Shown in pieces: positions 16,996 through 26,771 of a stretch of DNA of 64,000 nucleotides. The translations under genes were made by a program, and so were the position numbers. The stretch comes from Methanofollis liminatans DSM 4140 (lineage in GTDB: Archaea; Halobacteriota; Methanomicrobia; Methanomicrobiales; Methanofollaceae). Below the pieces are notes generated by a model. That model was given only the letters and a program-made list of their open reading frames with translations, was not told the origin of the DNA and did no database searches. Location of the stretch: positions 1,261,706-1,325,705 of the forward strand of contig NZ_CM001555.1 of NCBI RefSeq assembly GCF_000275865.1. Reading direction: 5' to 3'. Every line of letters starts with the position of its first letter. Within the stretch, counting starts at the first letter, position 1.

Positions 16996-19900
16996 ATGGC
17001 GCTCACACCGCGGCAGGCAGAGGCCGCACTCGCCCATGACCAGAGTATCTGCGTCACCGCCGGGGCCGGGACAGGCAAGACCCATGTTCTGGTCACGAAG
17101 TACGTCGACCTCCTGAGGAGGGGCGGGTGCGGCGTCGGGAACATCCTCGCTCTCACCTACACCGACAACGCGGCGACGCAGATGAAAAAGAGGATCGGCA
17201 ACGCCCTCAGGGAGGAGGAGGGCGAGACTTGGGAGAAGGTCAGGGACGACTTCCTCCGGGCGAACATCTCGACCTTCCACGCCTTCTGCACCGGGTGCCT
17301 CAGGGAGTTCCCCCTTGAAGCCGGCGTCGACCCCGGTTTCGCCGTCCTCGATGAGCGTGAGGCCGGGCGCATACGGGACGAGGCCGTCGAGGGCCTTGTC
17401 TATGGCGAACCGCCCGAAGCGTACAGGGAGGCGGTCGTCCGCACCCTCCGCGCCCTCGGGCCTGAGGGGTTGAAAGAGTGTCTCCTGCGGCTGTACGCGA
17501 AACGCGAGACCGCCGGCGCCCTCTTCGCTGCCCTCAGGGAGGACGAGGGAAAGGTTCTCGACGCATGGGACGCCAGGATCAGGGCGGGACAGGATGAGGC
17601 ATACCGCGAGTTTAGGGAAGACGCCCGCTGTCAGGCCCTCACCCGGACACTCCGCGACCTTGCGGCCCGCTATCCCGGCGACGCCGACTCGGCGATGGAG
17701 TACCTCCGTGCCGTCGGCCCTCTCCTGCCTGCCAGGGACACCGCCGGGGTCGTGGCGGTCGCGGAGGTGAACGCCCGGTTCAAGAGGGGCTTTGGCCGGA
17801 AAGAGAAGTGGCAGGCAGAGGACCTCGCCCTCGTCAGGGCGACCTTCGATGAGTTCAAGACGGTCATCGAGTCCTATGCGGCGACCTGCGCCCTCGCCCT
17901 CGACAGGGCCGACCCCTTCACCCGGACGACCCTCGCCTTCTTCTCCGACCTCGGCACCGTCTTCTCCGCCTTCCTGAAGAGGTGCACCGCCGAGAAAAGG
18001 CGGCGCCACGCCCTCGACTTCTCCGACCTCATCCACTTCACCCACCGCCTCTTCACCGACCACCCCGCCCTGGTGGCAGAGCACGTCAGGGGCCGCTACC
18101 GCTACGTCCTCGTCGACGAGTTCCAGGACACCGACCCGGTGCAGACGACGATCCTCAGGGAGATCCTCGGCGACCTGGTCGAGGAGGAGGAGCACCTCTT
18201 CATCGTCGGCGACCCGAAACAGTCCATCTACCTCTTCCGAGACGCCGACGTCACCCTCTTCAAGAGGGCGCGGGAGGAGATCGGGAATGAAGTCTCCCTC
18301 GACGTCAACTTCAGGAGCACGCCTCAGGTCGTCGGCTTTGTGAATGCCGTCTTCTCGGTGCTGATGGCAGGGGCGAGTCGGCCCTGGGAGTTCGGGTACG
18401 ACCCCCTGACGGCGCACAGAGAGGACGAAGGTTCGGTGGAACTCCTCCTCGCGCCGGCAGGGGAGGACGCGGCCGCGGCACGGAGGAACGAGGCGGCGAT
18501 GGTGGCGCGGAAGGTGAGGGAGGTCGTCGGCCGTCTCACCGTCTACCCCGAGGGGGAGAGGCCGCGGCCGGCAGAGTACGGCGACGTCATGATCCTCCTT
18601 GAGAGGCGGATCAACCTCCCCGCCTGCGAGAAGGCGCTCAGCGAGTGCGGTATCCCGTACCACGTCCATTCAGGCCTCGGCTTTTACGCCCGCCAGGAGG
18701 TCTACGACCTCTTCAACCTCCTCTCGTACCTCGACAACGGCCTCGACGACGTCGCCCTCTACGGCGTGCTCAGGTCGCCGTACTTCGGCATCCCGGACGC
18801 CGACCTCTTCAGGATGGCCGGGCCCCTGCCGTCGCCCCTCCCTCTCCGGGACCGCCTGCGGCGGTATGCGGGGGAGTACCCGGCCTCGGCCCTCGCAGCG
18901 GCCTCCTCCCTCCTGGAGACCTGGGCGGCCCTTGCCCGCCGGGTGCCTGTGCCCCTCCTCCTCAGGAGGGTCCTCGAAGATTCAGGGATCTATGCCGTCT
19001 ACGGCGGCATGCCCGACGGCAAGCAGTGCCTGGCCAATGTCGAGAAGTTCGTCGGCATGGCGCGGGCCGCAGGGAATGCCTCCCTCGCCGCCTTTGTTGC
19101 GGAGGTGAAGAGGGCCATCGAGGAGGAGGAGAGGGAGGGTGAGGCCCACCTGGACCCGGCCGCCACAGACGCAGTCGGCATCATGACAGTCCACGCCGCT
19201 AAGGGTCTGGAGTTCCCGGTGGTCGTCGTGCCCGGCCTTGCCGAGAAGCCGAAGGCAGAGACGGCGAAGATCGCCATCGGCGACGGTCTCTTGATGGGCG
19301 TGAAGATCCCTGACCCGGCACGGGGTTTCGAGGCCTGCGAGACCCCTGTCTTCACCCTCCTGAAAGAGGAGCAGGCCAGGAAACTCCGGGCCGAGAGGCT
19401 GCGCCTCTTCTATGTGGCGGCGACACGGGCGCGGGACCACCTGGTCCTCGCGGGTGTGCGGCCCGAGGAGTTCGGAACACCCCTCCCCGACGCGCCGACC
19501 CGCATGGACTGGCTCTGCCAGGCTGTCGGCCTCTCGGAGGAGGCGGTCGGGGCAGGCGGGGTGGAGGTGGGAGGGGTCGCCCTCAGGGTCGCCACCGCTA
19601 TCCCGGAGGTCGAGGCCGCAGAGGAGAGGGCCTGCCCGCCTCCGGAGACGCTCCCCGTCTCCACCCCCGCAGCGGTCGCCGTTGCGGAGGAGGAGCGTCC
19701 CCTTTCGGTGAGCGAGATTGAGCGGTATCTCGCCTGCCCAAAGGAATATGAACGAGTGTACAGGCTTGGCCAGCGGGAGCAGGCTCTACGGCCCATGGAA
19801 AAAGCGACGAATTGGGGCTTGCTCCTCCATGAGGTTCTCCGTGGCCGGGAGCCTGTGGCAGTCTGTGCTCGGTACGGCGTCGGAGATCCAGGGGTTATTG

Positions 19901-20382
19901 CAGAGTGTGCCCGGGTCTATGGGCGCTTCATCACTTCGCCTATCATGAAAGGGGCTCTGTGCGATAGGTGTGAGGTTCCGTTCAGGGCGAGAGTCGGTGG
20001 CGTGACCTTCAAGGGGGCGATCGATCGGCTGGTCAGGACGGCGGATGGAACCTGGGTGCTCATCGATTACAAGACCGGACGGGTGAGGGGGGACGCAGTC
20101 TTGGCAAAGGTGGCCGAGTATGCGATGCAGATGGTCGTGTACAGGCAGGCTGCCGAGCAGATCCTCGGCCAGCCGGTTAGGGCCTATCTCTATTTCACGG
20201 CCCTCGATCGATTCGTGCCGGTGGAGGTCGATGAGGGGATGGTGCTTTCCCGGACAGTGAGGGCGGTGGAGTGGATCAGGGAGGGGTGTTTCTCCTTCCC
20301 TGCCTGTGAGGGGTGTGGTAGAGAGGGGGAGTGCCCGGCTCTCTCCGAAGTCATGGGGTCTGGACACAATCCTTATTACTAA
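16996..20382 (+). CDS. AddA-like UvrD-family helicase-nuclease
   Basis: The 1128-residue product is a superfamily 1 helicase with Walker A (TAGAGTGKTHVLV, about residue 20), LTYTDNAATQMKKR, Walker B VLVDEFQDTDPVQ (about 373), GDPKQSIYLFRDAD, TVHAAKGLEFPVV and RLFYVAATRARD. A C-terminal RecB-type nuclease follows (AIDRLVR and VLIDYKTG, about residues 1005-1025). I chose the ATG at 16996, just after the AddB-like stop and behind AGGGGGAG. From about 19740 the base composition drops towards that of the neighbours, so the nuclease end may have a different history. With the upstream gene it forms an AddAB-type complex; a joint function with TerB/BrxD/BrxHI is inferred from gene order. Confidence 0.88.
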   Translation: MALTPRQAEAALAHDQSICVTAGAGTGKTHVLVTKYVDLLRRGGCGVGNILALTYTDNAATQMKKRIGNALREEEGETWEKVRDDFLRANISTFHAFCTGCLREFPLEAGVDPGFAVLDEREAGRIRDEAVEGLVYGEPPEAYREAVVRTLRALGPEGLKECLLRLYAKRETAGALFAALREDEGKVLDAWDARIRAGQDEAYREFREDARCQALTRTLRDLAARYPGDADSAMEYLRAVGPLLPARDTAGVVAVAEVNARFKRGFGRKEKWQAEDLALVRATFDEFKTVIESYAATCALALDRADPFTRTTLAFFSDLGTVFSAFLKRCTAEKRRRHALDFSDLIHFTHRLFTDHPALVAEHVRGRYRYVLVDEFQDTDPVQTTILREILGDLVEEEEHLFIVGDPKQSIYLFRDADVTLFKRAREEIGNEVSLDVNFRSTPQVVGFVNAVFSVLMAGASRPWEFGYDPLTAHREDEGSVELLLAPAGEDAAAARRNEAAMVARKVREVVGRLTVYPEGERPRPAEYGDVMILLERRINLPACEKALSECGIPYHVHSGLGFYARQEVYDLFNLLSYLDNGLDDVALYGVLRSPYFGIPDADLFRMAGPLPSPLPLRDRLRRYAGEYPASALAAASSLLETWAALARRVPVPLLLRRVLEDSGIYAVYGGMPDGKQCLANVEKFVGMARAAGNASLAAFVAEVKRAIEEEEREGEAHLDPAATDAVGIMTVHAAKGLEFPVVVVPGLAEKPKAETAKIAIGDGLLMGVKIPDPARGFEACETPVFTLLKEEQARKLRAERLRLFYVAATRARDHLVLAGVRPEEFGTPLPDAPTRMDWLCQAVGLSEEAVGAGGVEVGGVALRVATAIPEVEAAEERACPPPETLPVSTPAAVAVAEEERPLSVSEIERYLACPKEYERVYRLGQREQALRPMEKATNWGLLLHEVLRGREPVAVCARYGVGDPGVIAECARVYGRFITSPIMKGALCDRCEVPFRARVGGVTFKGAIDRLVRTADGTWVLIDYKTGRVRGDAVLAKVAEYAMQMVVYRQAAEQILGQPVRAYLYFTALDRFVPVEVDEGMVLSRTVRAVEWIREGCFSFPACEGCGREGECPALSEVMGSGHNPYY

Positions 20383-20408
20383 TCCAGATTAGTACTAATC
20401 ATGATTAG
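20380..20408. promoter_or_regulatory. Three overlapping palindromes spanning the DUF234 ATPase start
   Basis: TAATCCAGATTA (20380-20391), ATTAGTACTAAT (20388-20399) and CTAATCATGATTAG (20395-20408) are stacked end to end. The first overlaps the stop of the AddA-like gene, and the last contains the start codon of the next gene. No Shine-Dalgarno site is present, so the downstream transcript may be leaderless and shut off by a protein bound here. Confidence 0.6.
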
Positions 20409-21768
20409 GGCTTTCGTCGACCGGGAGGAGGAGCGGCGGATCCTCGACGAGGAGTGGCAGAAAGCGGGAGGACGGATGATCATCCTGTACGGTCGGCGCC
20501 GCATCGGGAAGACCCGGCTCCTCACCGAGTTCGTGCAGGGAAAACAGGGCATCCTCTCCTTTTCCGAAGATGTCTCTTCCTCAATTCAGATCCAACATTT
20601 CCAGGCAGCATGTGCAGCCTTCTTCAACGACGATCTCCTCGCCTCCCTCAGGATTGAGACCTGGGACCAGATCTTCACCTACCTCGCCCAGAAGCCTCTC
20701 CAGAAGCGGGCCTACCTGGTCATCGATGAGTTCACGTACCTGATCAAAAACGATCCCTCCATACTCTCTGCCCTTCAGAAAGCCTGGGACACTGCCCTTT
20801 CCGGCTCGAACTGGTGCATCCTCCTCTGCGGCTCGATGCTCGGCCTCATGAGCGACCTTGCCCTCTCGGCCACCTCACCACTCTATGGTCGGCGGACAAG
20901 GGACATGCTCCTTGAGGCCCTGCCCTTTGTCCATGCGAAAAAATTCCTCGACCAGCCCTTTCCCGATGCCCTGCGGACCCACCTCACCATCGGCGGCATC
21001 CCTGAATACCTGCTCAAGGCGGCGGACTATGCCTCATTTTCTGAATTTGTCGAGCGGGAGTTCTTCTCGCGCTTCGGTTACTTCTACCGTGAGCCCTACT
21101 TCATCCTCTCGCAGGAGTTTCGAGAACTCAAGACCTACCAGTCGATCCTCAATGCCATCGCGGAAGGCAACACCGCGCCGGGTGCCATCGCACAGTTCTG
21201 TGGCATGGACGCACGCCGCATCTATCCCTATCTTGAGGGCATGACCCGCCTCGGGATCGTGGAGCGCGAGCTGCCGATCCTGGTGGACACCAGGCACGGC
21301 GTCTACCAGGTCAAAGATACCGTCTTTGATTTCTGGTACTCCTTCGTATTCCCGAACAGGGAGGCGATCGAGACCGATGCCTTCCACCCCTCTGCCCCGG
21401 CTATGGACCGTTACTTCGGCAAGCGGTTTGAGGGTTTTGTGCGCCGGGAATTCGTGCCCCGGATCCTGCCGGGAAGCCGGGTCGGGCGGTGGTGGTGGAA
21501 GGGTGAGGAGATCGACGTTGTCGCTGTCGACGATCAGGGGGGCAGTATCGTCTTCGGGGAATGCAAATGGGGGGGTCTGAACCGGCGTGAGGCGAGAGGG
21601 GTGCTCGCCCGCCTGGAGGTGAAGGCGGAGATGGTCAGGCATGACCGATACCCGAGGGAGCGCTATCTCCTCGTCGGGGGCAGCGTGGAGGGGAAGGAAG
21701 ACCTGCGGGGCGAGGGCTATCTCGTGTACGACCTGGCCGACATCGAGGGTTTCGTGAAGGGCGAATGA
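20401..21768 (+). CDS. Archaeal P-loop ATPase with C-terminal nuclease-like domain (DUF234)
   Basis: A 455-residue member of the archaeal ATPase/DUF234 group. Walker A is [13 protein letters not shown] (residues 30-42) and Walker B is [10 protein letters not shown] (about 103). A winged-helix region (from about residue 245) carries [20 protein letters not shown]. The C-terminal part holds a PD-(D/E)XK pattern, EIDVVAVD then VFGECKW. These ATPases are abundant in archaea, and their roles are mostly unknown. The start codon sits inside a palindrome. The stop overlaps the start of an ADP-ribosylglycohydrolase gene (ATGA), so the two products are probably used together. Confidence 0.85.
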   Translation: MIRAFVDREEERRILDEEWQKAGGRMIILYGRRRIGKTRLLTEFVQGKQGILSFSEDVSSSIQIQHFQAACAAFFNDDLLASLRIETWDQIFTYLAQKPLQKRAYLVIDEFTYLIKNDPSILSALQKAWDTALSGSNWCILLCGSMLGLMSDLALSATSPLYGRRTRDMLLEALPFVHAKKFLDQPFPDALRTHLTIGGIPEYLLKAADYASFSEFVEREFFSRFGYFYREPYFILSQEFRELKTYQSILNAIAEGNTAPGAIAQFCGMDARRIYPYLEGMTRLGIVERELPILVDTRHGVYQVKDTVFDFWYSFVFPNREAIETDAFHPSAPAMDRYFGKRFEGFVRREFVPRILPGSRVGRWWWKGEEIDVVAVDDQGGSIVFGECKWGGLNRREARGVLARLEVKAEMVRHDRYPRERYLLVGGSVEGKEDLRGEGYLVYDLADIEGFVKGE

Positions 21769-22682
21769 TGGATCTGAAAACGCGCTACCGCGGCTCTCTC
21801 CTCGGCCTGGCCGCCGGCGATGCCCTCGGCACCACGCTGGAGTTCAGGCGGCCCGGGACATTTGAGCCGGTCACCGATATAGTCGGCGGCGGCCCCTTCG
21901 GCCTGGAGGCCGGGGAGTGGACCGACGACACCTCCCTGGCCCTCTGCCTTGCCGAGAGCCTGGTCGAGAAGAGGGGGTTTGGCCCGGTCGACCAGCTGGA
22001 GAGGTACTGCCGCTGGTTTATGGAGGGGCATCTCTCCAGCACCGGGACCTGCTTTGATATCGGGACGACGACGCGAAAGGCGCTCCAGCGCTTCATGCTC
22101 TCCAGAAAGCCCTTCCCCGGTCTGACAGACGAGCGGTCGGCGGGCAACGGCTCTCTGATGCGCCTCGCCCCCGTCCCCCTCTTCTATGCCTCTGATCCCG
22201 CCGCTGCGATCCATCTCTCTGGCGAGAGTTCCCGGACGACCCACGGCGCCAGGGCCGCGGTGGACGCCTGCCGCTACTTTGGCGGCCTCATCGTCGGGGC
22301 GGTTCAGGGCGCATCAAAGGAGGAGCTCCTGGCCGATCGCTTCTCTCCGGTGCCGGGTTACTGGGATAACCACCCCCTCTGCCCTGAGGTGGAGGCGGTC
22401 GCCGCTGGTTCGTTCCGTGAGAAAGAGCCGCCTGCGATCCAGGGGCGCGGCTATGTGGTCTCCTGCCTTGAAGCCGCCCTCTGGGCCTTTGATCGGGGCA
22501 CGTCCTTTCGAGAGGGGTGCCTGCTGGCGGTGAACCTCGGTGACGATGCCGACACAACGGGGGCGGTGTTCGGCCAGCTCGCCGGCGCATATTATGGGGA
22601 GGAGGGGATCCCCCCTGAGTGGTTGGAGCGGATCGCGTTGAGGGGTGTGATCGAGGGGCTGGCTGAGGGGCTGATCTGTTGA
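21765..22682 (+). CDS. ADP-ribosylglycohydrolase (ARH/DraG family)
   Basis: A 305-residue hydrolase that would remove ADP-ribose from a protein or nucleic acid, or cleave a related ADP-ribose compound. The binuclear metal sites are present: [11 protein letters not shown] at the start, [11 protein letters not shown] near residue 45, and [21 protein letters not shown] near residue 255. Length fits the family. It overlaps the upstream ATPase gene by four bases. No ADP-ribosyltransferase partner is visible. Coupling to an ATPase-nuclease is unusual and suggests it either reverses a host modification or counters a phage one; this is inference. Confidence 0.9.
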   Translation: MMDLKTRYRGSLLGLAAGDALGTTLEFRRPGTFEPVTDIVGGGPFGLEAGEWTDDTSLALCLAESLVEKRGFGPVDQLERYCRWFMEGHLSSTGTCFDIGTTTRKALQRFMLSRKPFPGLTDERSAGNGSLMRLAPVPLFYASDPAAAIHLSGESSRTTHGARAAVDACRYFGGLIVGAVQGASKEELLADRFSPVPGYWDNHPLCPEVEAVAAGSFREKEPPAIQGRGYVVSCLEAALWAFDRGTSFREGCLLAVNLGDDADTTGAVFGQLAGAYYGEEGIPPEWLERIALRGVIEGLAEGLIC

Positions 22683-22782
22683 AAAAGATGCGTGCATCCA
22701 GAAGAAGTTAAATTCCATCCTTTAATCTCAAAACAAAATCTTTTTCGAGAACTATTTGAATAGAGGTTCTAGGTGCTAAAAA

Positions 22783-25002
22783 ATGCCAGATAACCTCCAC
22801 AAAACTTTGCAACCCTACATCATCCGGTTTAAAAATGGTTTTGCCGAGCATGAAAAGGATAATAGCATAAATGGAAAAAGTGGATTGGAAGTAAGGGAAT
22901 ATCTGAAAGCGAAAGTTCAGAATTATTTTTCGGAAGAACAGATCGATCATCTGACGCGGGACGATTTCATCGACCTATACAACTATAGCCCTGCACTTTT
23001 AAGTTACGCGTTGGGCAGCCGTGGCCATCTACATGAAGAGGTGGAGCGGTTTATCGATACCGTCGGAACCGATGAATTCAGGAAAAAAATAAAATCTCTT
23101 CTGCACGGTAACGGAAATGTTGCAGAGCGGTATGCCGAGGTCATCACCTCGACAAAGAGCGTGAATCATGCTGTCACATCTGAAATTCTGAGTTATTACT
23201 CACCGTCTGAGTATGCCTGTCTGAACGGGACCGCGGAGAAAGCGCTCATTTTTCTGGGTCTGGCCACGCCAGAAGCCCCAAGAACAGGAAAACAGTGCGG
23301 CGAATATTATCTTCAATTCAATGCCATTGCCAGAGAGTTGCTTAATGAGATCAGAAAAGAAGACGAACCTGTTCTCCATAATGCTGATTTTACAACACTT
23401 GATTATTTCCTGAATCTGGTCGGGTGGATCAACATGTGGCAGATCGCCCCGGGGGAGGGAGCGAAGTTCTGGGTGGTTGATCCCATATGGAAAGAAAAAA
23501 AGATCGCAGCGGTTGGGTTCCACGAAATTGTTGACAGGATTGGTGAAAAAATCACCAGCCTCCACGATTATCAAGAGATCCTTGATGAGATGAAAAACAC
23601 ATATCCTGACTGGTCATCTCAAAAATTGAAAATTAACGCACGAATGGCCTACAATTTTATTAATGATATCAATTATGGCGATATCATCCTTGCAAACAAG
23701 GGAAAGGAGAAAATCCTCTCGATAGGAAGAGTTATTTCAGAGGCAAAAGTCGATCCATCATTAGAATATCCAATTTATCGGGATGTTGACTGGTTCCACC
23801 CTGAAGCCGACGTGAAGATCCCTGAAGAGATGAAGGGAATATTCGGGAAGACGATCACATCAATGAAACATAAAGATGCTCTTCCCCTGTTAAAATCTGC
23901 TAAAAAATCAAAACCTGCAGCCGACTCTGAACTCTTCCAGCAGGACGCAGATATCATGAACGATCCAGCATTCAGAAAAATGAACCGGTTGCTCACGGCC
24001 AAAAACCAGATCATCCTCTACGGTCCCCCCGGCACCGGCAAGACCCACGCGGCACAGCGATACATCGCCGCGCATAAGCCTGGAGACAGCGCTTTCGTCA
24101 CCTTCCACCCCTCCTTCGCATACGAGGACTTCATCGAGGGGCTCAGGCCGCAGACCGACGACGAAGGCCGGATCTGCTACGGCATCGAGGATGGGATCTT
24201 CAAGTCCTTCTGCATGAAGGCCTTCAATGCCCTGATGGAGACGGCAGGGCTTGAGCGCCGGTGGGAGGAGGGACATGACGTGCCGGCGCTCTCTGAGGCG
24301 GAGAAGGCGCAGGCCCTCAACGCGCGGGACCGCGTCCTCTTCTATCTGGTCATCGACGAGATCAACCGCGGCGACATCCCCAGGATCTTCGGCGAGCTGA
24401 TCACCCTCCTGGAGAAGGACAAGCGGCTCTGCACAGACCACGAACTGGTCACCACCCTTCCCTACTCGAAGACCCGGTTCGGCATCCCTCCGAACCTCTT
24501 CATCATCGGGACGATGAACACCGCCGACCGCTCGATCGCCCTGCTCGACATCGCCCTCCGCCGGCGTTTCGGCTTCATCGAGATGATGCCCGACTACGGG
24601 GTGCTGGAGGAGCACCTTGGGCATGACGATCCGTCGGTACAGGAGATACACGACCTCGCCATCGCGGCGCTCAGGCAGGTGAACGCCCGGGTCGCCGAGC
24701 AGTATGACCGTGACCACCAGATCGGCCACAGTTACCTGATGAAACTTGGAGGGAGCAATTCGCGGGATGAGGCGGTGGAAACGCTGCAATACATCTGGTA
24801 CTACGAAGTCCTCCCCCTCATGCAGGAATACTTCTATGACGCTCCTCAGAAACTGAAGGACTGCGTAGGGTCAGGTTTTGTCATACTGGGAGAGAAAGGC
24901 CGTTCGTTCACGCTTGCAGAGGAGCGTGATGGGGAGGAGTTCATCCAGATGATCCAGATGCTGGTCGGTGCCGCGATCCCCCAGGACGAGTATGAGGCAT
25001 GA
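22783..25002 (+). CDS. mcrB: McrB-like restriction NTPase with EVE-like N-terminal region
   Basis: The 739-residue product is the motor of a type IV, modification-dependent restriction system. The C-terminal AAA domain has Walker A (LYGPPGTGKTHA, about residue 413), FHPSFAYEDFIEG, Walker B (YLVIDEINRGDIPRIFGEL), the McrB signature IIGTMNTADRSIALLDIALRRRFGF, and QIGHSYL. Upstream, about residues 285-340 read like an EVE/PUA-type fold (GDIILANKGKEKILSIGRV), a likely reader of modified bases. The first 400 codons are AT-rich and the AAA part GC-rich, with a sharp change just before Walker A near 24005. This suggests that the recognition half was swapped. It overlaps mcrC by four bases. Confidence 0.9.
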   Translation: MPDNLHKTLQPYIIRFKNGFAEHEKDNSINGKSGLEVREYLKAKVQNYFSEEQIDHLTRDDFIDLYNYSPALLSYALGSRGHLHEEVERFIDTVGTDEFRKKIKSLLHGNGNVAERYAEVITSTKSVNHAVTSEILSYYSPSEYACLNGTAEKALIFLGLATPEAPRTGKQCGEYYLQFNAIARELLNEIRKEDEPVLHNADFTTLDYFLNLVGWINMWQIAPGEGAKFWVVDPIWKEKKIAAVGFHEIVDRIGEKITSLHDYQEILDEMKNTYPDWSSQKLKINARMAYNFINDINYGDIILANKGKEKILSIGRVISEAKVDPSLEYPIYRDVDWFHPEADVKIPEEMKGIFGKTITSMKHKDALPLLKSAKKSKPAADSELFQQDADIMNDPAFRKMNRLLTAKNQIILYGPPGTGKTHAAQRYIAAHKPGDSAFVTFHPSFAYEDFIEGLRPQTDDEGRICYGIEDGIFKSFCMKAFNALMETAGLERRWEEGHDVPALSEAEKAQALNARDRVLFYLVIDEINRGDIPRIFGELITLLEKDKRLCTDHELVTTLPYSKTRFGIPPNLFIIGTMNTADRSIALLDIALRRRFGFIEMMPDYGVLEEHLGHDDPSVQEIHDLAIAALRQVNARVAEQYDRDHQIGHSYLMKLGGSNSRDEAVETLQYIWYYEVLPLMQEYFYDAPQKLKDCVGSGFVILGEKGRSFTLAEERDGEEFIQMIQMLVGAAIPQDEYEA

Positions 25003-26363
25003 CCTCCACGGCAACACTCTTTGAGTACGTGGCCTATCCGTATGAGGTCGCCGGACGTGACTCCTTCTCGGAGGGTCGCCTGCACCTTACCGAGGAAACG
25101 CTGGATCGCCTCGACACCCTCAATGAAACAAAAAGATTCCTGGACATCGGCCGGCACACCCTACGGCCCCTGAACTATGTCGGCGTGGTGAAGGCTGGCG
25201 GGATCACCCTCCAGATCCTCCCGAAGCTCTACCGGGGGGACGCCTATGAGAGGCACCGGGCCACGATCGCCGGCAACCTGCTCACCATGCTCTCGTGCAC
25301 CGAGCGGCTTTCCATCAGGGAGATGGATCTCGCGGGTCTGGATGTCGAGAATACCGATCTTTTTGAGGTGTTCATGGCGCTCTTCGCCCAGAATCTCTCA
25401 AGGCTGCTGAACTCCACCCAGAAAAAGGCATACACACGGGAGGAGCGGGAACTCCGGGTGGTGCGGGAGCGGATCGATGTCCGGGCCTACACGAACCCGG
25501 CCCGGCTCCATATCATCCCCTGTACATTCCATGAATACACGGTCGACAACCTCCTCAACCGGACCCTGAAGTACACCTGCCACCTGATGGCCAGAACGGC
25601 CCGCCGGTTCGAGACCGTGAAGACGCTGCGCTCCATCATCGCCCTGCTCGATGCCGTCACCCTCACGCCGGTGACAGTGGCAGAGGTGGACACCATCACC
25701 TTCGACCGCCTGAACCGGCGGTTCGAGCCTTTTGTCAGGATCTGCCGGATCTTCCTCGCCAGCTCCACCCTCACCCTGCAGGCCTCGGATGTCGAGACCT
25801 TCTCCCTCCTCATCCCGATGGAGAAACTCTTTGAGGAGTTTATCGCCGCGGTGCTCATTGACGATCCGGCCTATTTCTTTGGACGGGGGGTGAACGTATC
25901 GGCACAAGGGCGGATTGGTCATCTGGTGCAGAAACGCAGTGGAGGTCGATTATTTTCCCTCATCCCCGACCTCCTCGCCGAGGGGCCGGGCGGTGCACTG
26001 GTCATCGACACCAAATACAAACTGCTCGATGAGGCTGAGAACGCCTACGATGTTTCCCAGGCCGATGCGTACCAGATGTTTGCGTACGTGGTCAAGATCC
26101 GGGCAAAGGCCGGGATGCTCCTCTATCCTGATACTGAACTGAAATCGTCTCTGGACGTTTCTTATGAGGTGAAGGACGAGGGGAAGAGTCGAAAGATTCC
26201 CTTGCTGATCCGGTCAGTGCGGCTCTCCCACGCTCTGACGACGAAAGAAGGTTGGGAGGCGTTTCGGGCGGAACTGGCAGGGGTTATACAGGAGATGGTT
26301 GATCAGGCCGCGGATTATTCTCCTGAGGAAATGTGCGAAGGGAAGACGCCGGTGTTTTCATGA
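24999..26363 (+). CDS. mcrC: McrC-like nuclease subunit
   Basis: The 454-residue product is the cleavage subunit paired with McrB. The N-terminal part (YVGVVKAGGITLQILPKLY) is the McrC McrB-binding region. The PD-(D/E)XK nuclease lies near residues 325-350: LIPDLLAEGPGG, then LVIDTKYKLLD, followed by the conserved QADAYQMFAYV helix. Start and stop of the pair overlap (ATGA at 24999), the usual McrBC arrangement. Length is normal. Substrate modification cannot be read from McrC. Confidence 0.9.
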   Translation: MTSTATLFEYVAYPYEVAGRDSFSEGRLHLTEETLDRLDTLNETKRFLDIGRHTLRPLNYVGVVKAGGITLQILPKLYRGDAYERHRATIAGNLLTMLSCTERLSIREMDLAGLDVENTDLFEVFMALFAQNLSRLLNSTQKKAYTREERELRVVRERIDVRAYTNPARLHIIPCTFHEYTVDNLLNRTLKYTCHLMARTARRFETVKTLRSIIALLDAVTLTPVTVAEVDTITFDRLNRRFEPFVRICRIFLASSTLTLQASDVETFSLLIPMEKLFEEFIAAVLIDDPAYFFGRGVNVSAQGRIGHLVQKRSGGRLFSLIPDLLAEGPGGALVIDTKYKLLDEAENAYDVSQADAYQMFAYVVKIRAKAGMLLYPDTELKSSLDVSYEVKDEGKSRKIPLLIRSVRLSHALTTKEGWEAFRAELAGVIQEMVDQAADYSPEEMCEGKTPVFS

Positions 26364-26771
26364 AGAGTCAGGTTCTCAGTCCCTTCGAGGGCATGCTTCC
26401 TCCAAGTCATTGCAGGTGAGATGGACACTGTATCTTCCGACCTCCTGTGCGTTGAGCAATATAACCCTGGATTAGCACGGTCTCACAACAGTACCCGGAT
26501 GCGATCCAAACTGAATGAGATCTGTTCCGGAGGGAGACCTAACGGTTCGATACTGGAGAGAGTGAAACACTGTAGTGGTTGGCACATTGACCGGACCACT
26601 TATGCCTTTGATACTGTAGGGGGAAGACCAAAGATCCTCTTTTTGGTGTTCGCCTCCTCGTTCATCCTTCTTTTATCTCTGAAAAGGCTAAGCATTTTTT
26701 AAGAGAAATAGCCTATCTAGAAATAACTAGATAATTCTTGAAATAATTGCAGGTCAGGAAGTTGGTGAACG
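26364..26771. other. Gene-free stretch between mcrC and zinc-finger gene
   Basis: No credible gene was seen; the longest frame (26421-26702) lacks a ribosome site and ends in a hydrophobic tail with no domain. The last 60 bases are A/T-rich and carry the inverted repeat at 26714-26733. Confidence 0.45.
26714..26733. promoter_or_regulatory. Inverted repeat TATCTAG-N6-CTAGATA
   Basis: A perfect 7-bp inverted repeat with a 6-base spacer, 38 bases before the ATG at 26772. The position suits a regulator-binding site over the promoter; the downstream protein, with its zinc-finger-like N-terminus, might bind it itself. Confidence 0.45.

Noticed and set aside
16861-18669. Minus-strand frame of 602 codons
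   Set aside because: Antisense to the AddA-like helicase motifs; composition is that of a GC-rich shadow.
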